DNA of 64,000 nucleotides from Schizochytrium sp. CCTCC M209059 (Eukaryota; Sar; Bigyra; Thraustochytrida; Thraustochytriidae), in assembly GCA_000818945.1 (NCBI GenBank), contig KN805382.1, positions 126,363 through 190,362 on the forward strand, in the 5' to 3' direction. This document shows, piece after piece, positions 59,471 to 64,000 of the stretch. Both the position numbers and the translations under genes were made by a program. Within the stretch, counting starts at the first letter, position 1; every line of letters starts with the position of its first letter. Under the pieces are notes generated by a model. It did not search any database and was not told the DNA's origin. It was given only the letters and a program-made list of their open reading frames with translations.

Positions 59471-61504
59471 TGACTTCGCTCACTACGAGCTACGGGTCCT
59501 CAAGAGGACAAAAAGCATTGAAATGAACATTTTGACTGAAGAGCAAAAGAAAAAGGTTCCGTAAGCTAGAGAGATAGATGTACAAGAACAAAAAAGTGTT
59601 TCGCGAGTGACGAGGCGATGGACTTCCAGCCTCCAAGAGCGACGCAGCCGCGAGCAGCAGTGCAGCATGCAGTTCCGACGACGAGCGAAACTGCGCACAC
59701 GCGTCTCAACCTCGAAATTTTACAACAAAAAAAGTGTGGATGCTTCCAACTACTGCTGTTCGTGATGAGATATACGTGACGAAAATATTTCTCGGCCGGC
59801 TGGCTAGGCAGAAGTTATACAAGGCTTAAGCCTTGTCGCAACGCGAGGTGCAGTGAGGCGGACTTTCTTTCCTTTCTCTTGCGCATCATCAAGGTCTTTC
59901 TATTTTTGTTTTCATTCTTTTCTTTTCCTTTCTTTCAAGCTTTTTTAATCTTTTCCTTAGTGTTCTGTTTGTTGTTCTCGCGCTCGTGCAAGCTGGCAGC
60001 GGGGCTGGTTCCTCCGCATCGCATCTCGCGTGTCGACAGCGACCGCGAGTCGGACGCATCGACGCCTCGCGGTTCGCCTCGAATTCTCCCCCACCAATCG
60101 CACGCACGCAGACGATGCTGCTGTGCTCGCTGTCCTCAAGAAAAGCTCCTTCCTCGTCTCCACGCCTTCAAGTTGGCGGCTCGTGGGCGCGAAACTTCGC
60201 GGATGCCGGTGCTGTTGCCAATGACGTCGAGGACGAGGATACGATCGACTGGCCAGCTGGCTGGTGCAGATGGTGCCTGGTGCAGATGGTGGCTGGCTGC
60301 CTCGCGGACCAGAGAAGCTTGCTTCATTTCAGTGACTGCGAGCGCGGAAAGCGCCGCAGGGTTCCTGCCGTAATAGAGCCTGGAAAGGAAGGAAAAGAAA
60401 AGCCAGGGAAGGAAAGGAAAAAAAAAAGGAAAGTAAAGGAAAAGGAACGAAACTCCGGCGCTCGACCGTCCGGGGAATTTGGATTGCGGACGCGACTTCT
60501 TTGTCGATAACCCTTCCTCGCGGTACGAGCGGCAAGACTCTTTGGACTTTCTCTGGAGACCAGCCGTCGAAGGCACGAAGGGTAAAAAAAATTGGAAAGA
60601 TTGCAGAAAGCGCGAGCGAAGGAGTGAAGGAAGGAATGGACGGTCGACGAGGTAGGTAGGTTTACAATTAGCCTATTCTACCGTCGTCCGGCGTCCCCTT
60701 GACGGCGGTCGATCGATGGTTGGGAGCTTCGTGTCTCCATGGTCCAGCGCAGCGCTGTTGTTTCAGCGCCGCTGCGATCCGGGGATTATCACTTTGTTGG
60801 AGGGATGGATGTTTGCTTCTTCATTTCATACCCACCCAGGTCTCCTGGCGGCGCGATCCTCCGTCTGCGATGGAAAAAAGGCGGCGCCGAGACGACACGC
60901 TCCGATGCGCGTCTTGTGCTGATGCGTCTTGTGCTGCGAGCGCGGCCGGGCTCGCCGTGCAGTGCAGACATCGACCTTTTCCTCGCGCACGCACTGACGC
61001 CATTGCGTGCGCAACCCCAAATCCCGCGTTCGCGGTCCCGCCGCGGACCATCCGGCGCGTCGACACACACCTCCAATGCCGCGCATCCAACTCGAGCCTG
61101 CCGCCCGAACCGAGCCGCGACGCCTCGAAGCGGGCCTCCGGGCTCCTCCACCCGTGCTGCGTGAAGTTCGCTCCAGCAGCACGCCGCGCGAGTCCTCGCT
61201 CGCGTCGCTTCTGCGACCTCGCTTGGGAATTGCTGCTCTTGGAGCCCCAGGTTATCAGCGAGCTGCAGCAGGCTGGGTTGCTGCTGCTGCTGCTAGCCAT
61301 CGATCGACCCTTTCTGGAGGCGAGAGAGCACCCACCGTCTCTGGCACCATCAGCCAGCAGCTAGCTGCTCTCGTTTTACCCTTGGCAAGCCGAGGCGAAA
61401 CGCAGTGACGAGTTAGTCAGTTCTTCGTCCTCGCGGTCATCACGAAGGAAGCCAAAGTCGCGCACCCTGCCGACCACCGTCCAGGGCTGCAATCTTCGCT
61501 CAAA

Positions 61505-61586
61505 CTCGTCCTCAAACTCGTCCTCAATCTCGACCTCGACCTCGACCTCGACTTCGACCTCGACCTCGAGCTCGACCTCGAGCTCT
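61505..61586 (+). repeat. (CTCGAC)n hexanucleotide repeat
   Basis: About 80 bp of CTCGAC/CTCGAG units, palindrome-containing; frames give Glu/Val or Arg/Ser runs. Confidence 0.9.
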
Positions 61587-62284
61587 CTTCTCTCGCGTCC
61601 TCTGGCCCGGTTCGAGGTCCTGCGTCCTTTCGTCGTCTCGCTCGCGCGGTCGCGCATTCGCCAGCCCTGTCCGTTTCGCGGGCGGCCCGGCCGGGCGGCC
61701 AGCGTCCATCGATCGTGACGGCGGCTGCGGCCGCTGCGGCGCGAGAACGAGCTTGGCGAGGAGAGGAAAGGAAAGGAGGCAAGAACGAGGTCGCGGCCGC
61801 GGCTTTCGCGGATACGGCTGTTCCAAGTTAGGAGGCGAGGTTATCGCCTTGGAACGGCCACGTTCTAAGAAGCGGGCGGGAGATACAGCAAGCAAGCGCA
61901 CGGCCAGGTGGAAGAGAAGCCCGAGAGCGCTAGCGGGGGGCGCTTCGGGCTTGTGATGGACGATGATGCAGTTGGTTGGGTTCACGGTTGCTTGTTTGAG
62001 AAGGGTGGAGGAGCGACGGCAAGAAAAATAAGAAGCAGAAGAAGAAGAAGATGATGATGATGGTGTCTTGGGGCGCGAAGGCGGCTGGCTGGGTTGTGGG
62101 CCAGCGAGGGAAAAGAGTTGTTGGTCGTCATTGTCAGAGAGATATATCAATTTCATCTAGATTATTTGGTCATTTGTCATCAGCGTCAGTGTCAACACAG
62201 AAAAGGTGGTCGAGGTTTGTGAAAGAGGGGAATGTATGCAACAGATTGGGGGAGGGCACAGCTCAGTCGCTTGCTTTGCTCCGC

Positions 62285-63163
62285 TCATGGGGTCGAGGGC
62301 GCAACAGCGGCGGCACGCGGCGTGGAAAAATCGTGGGCGACTTCCCGCTGGCGCTGGCGCTTCTTCGCGCGCTCGACGTGGTCGAGCAGGTCGGCGAGGT
62401 GATTGGGCCGGCTGATCCGGAAGCCCTCGGGGAGCGAAGCGGGGCGCTTCTCTCCAGCGGCGCTCTGGATGTCCGAGGCGTGCGTATCGGTCTTATCCGA
62501 GGCCTCGGAGCGGTCGTCGGCGTGGGTGTCCGGGTTGCGAATGACGCGCTTGATGATGCCAAAGCCGCGTTGTGCGGCGTCCTGGACCTTGCCGATGAGA
62601 GTGTCGATCTGGTGCTTTGCGAGGTCGGCGTCGAGGTCGCGGATGAGGATCTGCAGCATGTCAAAGACGAGCTTGGGCGATCCCATGCGCTTGATCTCGG
62701 TCTTGATAACGCTGGCGACGTGGCGGAGCGAGGCGGCCTCGTCCTTGGTGGTGCGGAGGATACCGCACATGGAGGCGAGGTGGGCGACGAGAACCCAGCT
62801 GAGCGCGCGGATGGACTGCATTTGCCTCGAGACAACAGTGGCGACGATGGGGCTATCCTTGAGGGCCTCGCCGGTCTTGACGCAGTTCTGGAGCATGGCC
62901 TCTACGACCTCCTCGTTGCGCTCAAGCGCGGCGCGGAAGACAACCTCGCGCTCAGCCCACGACATGGCGAGGACGGCGCGGGTGGTGGTGAGGTCCTTTT
63001 CGGCGGCGAGGAGCATCATCTCCTTGCGGAGCTTCTCGAGGCGGTCGGCTGCGGCCTTGGCCGCCTCAGCCTCGGCGTCGCGGCGCTCCTGCTCCTCGGC
63101 GCAGACTGCGAGCAGCTGCTCGAGCCTGTCGTTGGCCTCGCTGCGTGCGCGCTTGACTCCCAT
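62285..63163 (-). CDS. Hypothetical helical protein, 292 aa
   Basis: No family recognised. ATG 63163 begins MGVKRARSEAND; the frame is open upstream only to a TTG. The N-terminal ~90 residues are a likely coiled coil ('LEQLLAVCAEEQERRDAEAEAAKAAADRLEKLRKEMM'). The middle (about 90-215) is a compact run of helices with conserved-looking hydrophobic spacing ('SRQMQSIRALSWVLVAHLASMCGIL', 'PKLVFDMLQILIRDLDADLAKHQIDTLIGKVQD'). The C-terminus is basic and disordered. The minus-strand frame looks protein-like, whereas the long plus-strand frames over the same interval are antisense shadows (Gly/Ala/Leu-rich or poly-Phe). The role is unknown. Confidence 0.65.
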   Translation of the reverse strand: MGVKRARSEANDRLEQLLAVCAEEQERRDAEAEAAKAAADRLEKLRKEMMLLAAEKDLTTTRAVLAMSWAEREVVFRAALERNEEVVEAMLQNCVKTGEALKDSPIVATVVSRQMQSIRALSWVLVAHLASMCGILRTTKDEAASLRHVASVIKTEIKRMGSPKLVFDMLQILIRDLDADLAKHQIDTLIGKVQDAAQRGFGIIKRVIRNPDTHADDRSEASDKTDTHASDIQSAAGEKRPASLPEGFRISRPNHLADLLDHVERAKKRQRQREVAHDFSTPRAAAVAPSTP

Positions 63164-63264
63164 CTTCGCTTTCTCTTCTTCTTCTCTCCTTGCCTTCCTT
63201 CGGTCGGTCAAGCGACGAGAGCGGTCGGTCGCGATGCGATGCGGTGCGCTTGGCTTCGCTCGGC

Positions 63265-63302
63265 TAGACTTGGCTAGGCTTGGCTTGGCTTGGCTTGGCT
63301 TG
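63265..63302 (+). repeat. (GGCTT)n pentanucleotide repeat
   Basis: About seven units, roughly 100 bp upstream of the start of the 292-aa helical gene; in its sense reads (AAGCC)n. Confidence 0.9.
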
Positions 63303-63761
63303 CGCGGGGGGTTTCGGGTTTGGACCTCGCCGCGCGGGGTCGGGCCGACTCGTGAAGCTTCGCGGGTGCGGGCACGGCTAGTTCGCTCGCTGTCGGGTCT
63401 GGCTCAGCGTCGCGTGTATGTACGAATGGGCTTTGGCTCTGCTTGCTGGCTGGCTTCGGGCTCAGGACTTCGTTCGCGGTTTGCCGCCCGCCGGGGCGAG
63501 CTGACTCGGACCGCCCGCCCGCGCGCACTGCTCAGCTGCTCCTGCGCCGTTCTTTCTTTCCTTTTTTCCTTTTCTTCTTTCCTTTTTCCTTTTTTCCTTT
63601 TTTTTAACTTTTCTTTTCTTTTTGCTGACGCTGGCTGCGGTTTTGGGGTTCCTCCTTCCGTCCGTCTCCGCCTCCGTCTGTCTGCGCGCCGCGTCGCCGT
63701 TCTTTTTTCTTTCCATTTCTTTTCTTTTCTTTTACTTTCCTTTTTTGTTTGGGAAAGAAAG

Positions 63762-63768
63762 TTTTTTT

Positions 63769-63805
<37 letters not shown>

Positions 63806-63827
63806 TTTTTTTTTTTTTTTTTTTTTT
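63762..63827 (+). repeat. T9-G33-T24 homopolymer block
   Basis: Runs of T, 33 G and 24 T directly abutting. Either a genuine homopolymer tract or an assembly/sequencing artefact. Confidence 0.85.
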
Positions 63828-64000
63828 ACCTTTTTTGTTTTCTTTTTTGAAACTTTTCATTTCGTTTTGTTTTCCCGGCCCAAGGCGCGTTCTTTGGCGC
63901 GCAAAAGGCCGCGGCGGTGGTGAAATGCAGGGCAGGAATGAAAGCGGTGACGCGGAGCAGGAGCGAAGGCCGCTCTCTACGGCCGGACTCATTAGGGCAC

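Larger units (their letters stand above)
58455..62284. other. Large intergenic region without convincing genes, 3.8 kb
   Basis: After a 155-bp tandem array (58890-59470), the sequence is mixed. It has T-rich and A-rich stretches near 59870-59960 and 60385-60440, a GC-rich part near 60700-61400, and a (CTCGAC)n array at 61505-61586. Frames here on both strands have random or repeat-derived composition. No tRNA or other RNA gene was recognised. Confidence 0.55.
63164..64000. other. Terminal intergenic region, homopolymer-rich
   Basis: Contains (GGCTT)n at 63265-63302, polypyrimidine stretches at about 63540-63640 and 63700-63750, and a T9/G33/T24 homopolymer block at 63762-63827. No gene supported. 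Confidence 0.6.

Noticed and set aside
62051..63923. Long plus-strand frames over the 292-aa helical gene
   Set aside because: Composition is typical of antisense shadows and homopolymer translation (poly-Gly, poly-Phe); the minus-strand frame is protein-like.
1..64000. tRNA, snRNA, 5S rRNA, CRISPR arrays, transposons or retroelements
   Set aside because: Scanning by eye for typical tRNA T-loop motifs, snRNA cores, spaced repeats, and transposase or reverse-transcriptase-like frames found none; a covariance-model scan would be needed to be certain.

Overview
This is nuclear DNA from a gene-dense, intron-poor microbial eukaryote with a fairly high GC content. The eukaryotic markers are a Ku80 C-terminal region, a Nup50-type nucleoporin with FG motifs and a Ran-binding domain, SURF6, a spliced ribosomal protein S13 gene, a U-box protein, an MRP-type ABC transporter and a LURP-one/tubby-like protein. 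Visible introns are few and short and begin GTAAGT, GTACGT or GTGAGT. A GAF-linked class III nucleotide cyclase with a bacterial-style tail, a neutral ceramidase, long single-exon genes and intergenic tetra- to hexanucleotide repeats together resemble a stramenopile such as a thraustochytrid. That placement is an overall impression, because no lineage-specific marker is present.

Layout. 0-9 kb: end of Ku80 (+), a large GAF-GAF-PAS-like adenylate cyclase (+), an alpha/beta hydrolase (+) and a small ankyrin protein with RLS motifs (+). 9-18 kb: a PPIL3-type cyclophilin (-), a disordered acidic protein (+), a lipase (-), a four-TM protein (-) and three-exon RPS13 (-). 19-31 kb: neutral ceramidase (+), a divergent aldehyde dehydrogenase (-), a U-box protein (-), Nup50 (-), a short coiled-coil protein (+) and a PH-domain protein (-). 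31-41 kb: a MAP2K-like kinase with a very large acidic insert (-), a disordered unknown (+), a CobW/COG0523 GTPase (+) and a LURP-one-like protein (+), followed by a 757-base assembly gap. 42-58 kb: a two-exon LSD1/polyamine-oxidase-like flavoenzyme (-), an ABCC transporter (-), a TPR-like solenoid protein (+), a class III alcohol dehydrogenase with a mitochondrial-type presequence (-) and SURF6 (+), with a 119-base gap between the last two. 58.5-62.3 kb has no convincing gene and holds a 155-bp tandem array. A helical unknown (-) lies at 62.3-63.2 kb, and the window ends in homopolymer-rich DNA.

The genes look like an ordinary eukaryotic neighbourhood, with no operon or defence island. Several neighbours stand head to head and may share promoters: RPS13/ceramidase, Nup50/coiled-coil, kinase/unknown, ABCC/TPR and ADH/SURF6. 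The least ordinary items are the myristoylatable GAF-cyclase with the nearby ankyrin protein carrying PKA-type sites, the kinase with about 360 extra residues in its N-lobe, the class III ADH with an enlarged structural-zinc loop, the 155-bp array, and short repeats in the leaders of many genes. Start codons were placed at ATG. Several long open frames begin at GTG or TTG, and two of them resolve into spliced or shorter genes.
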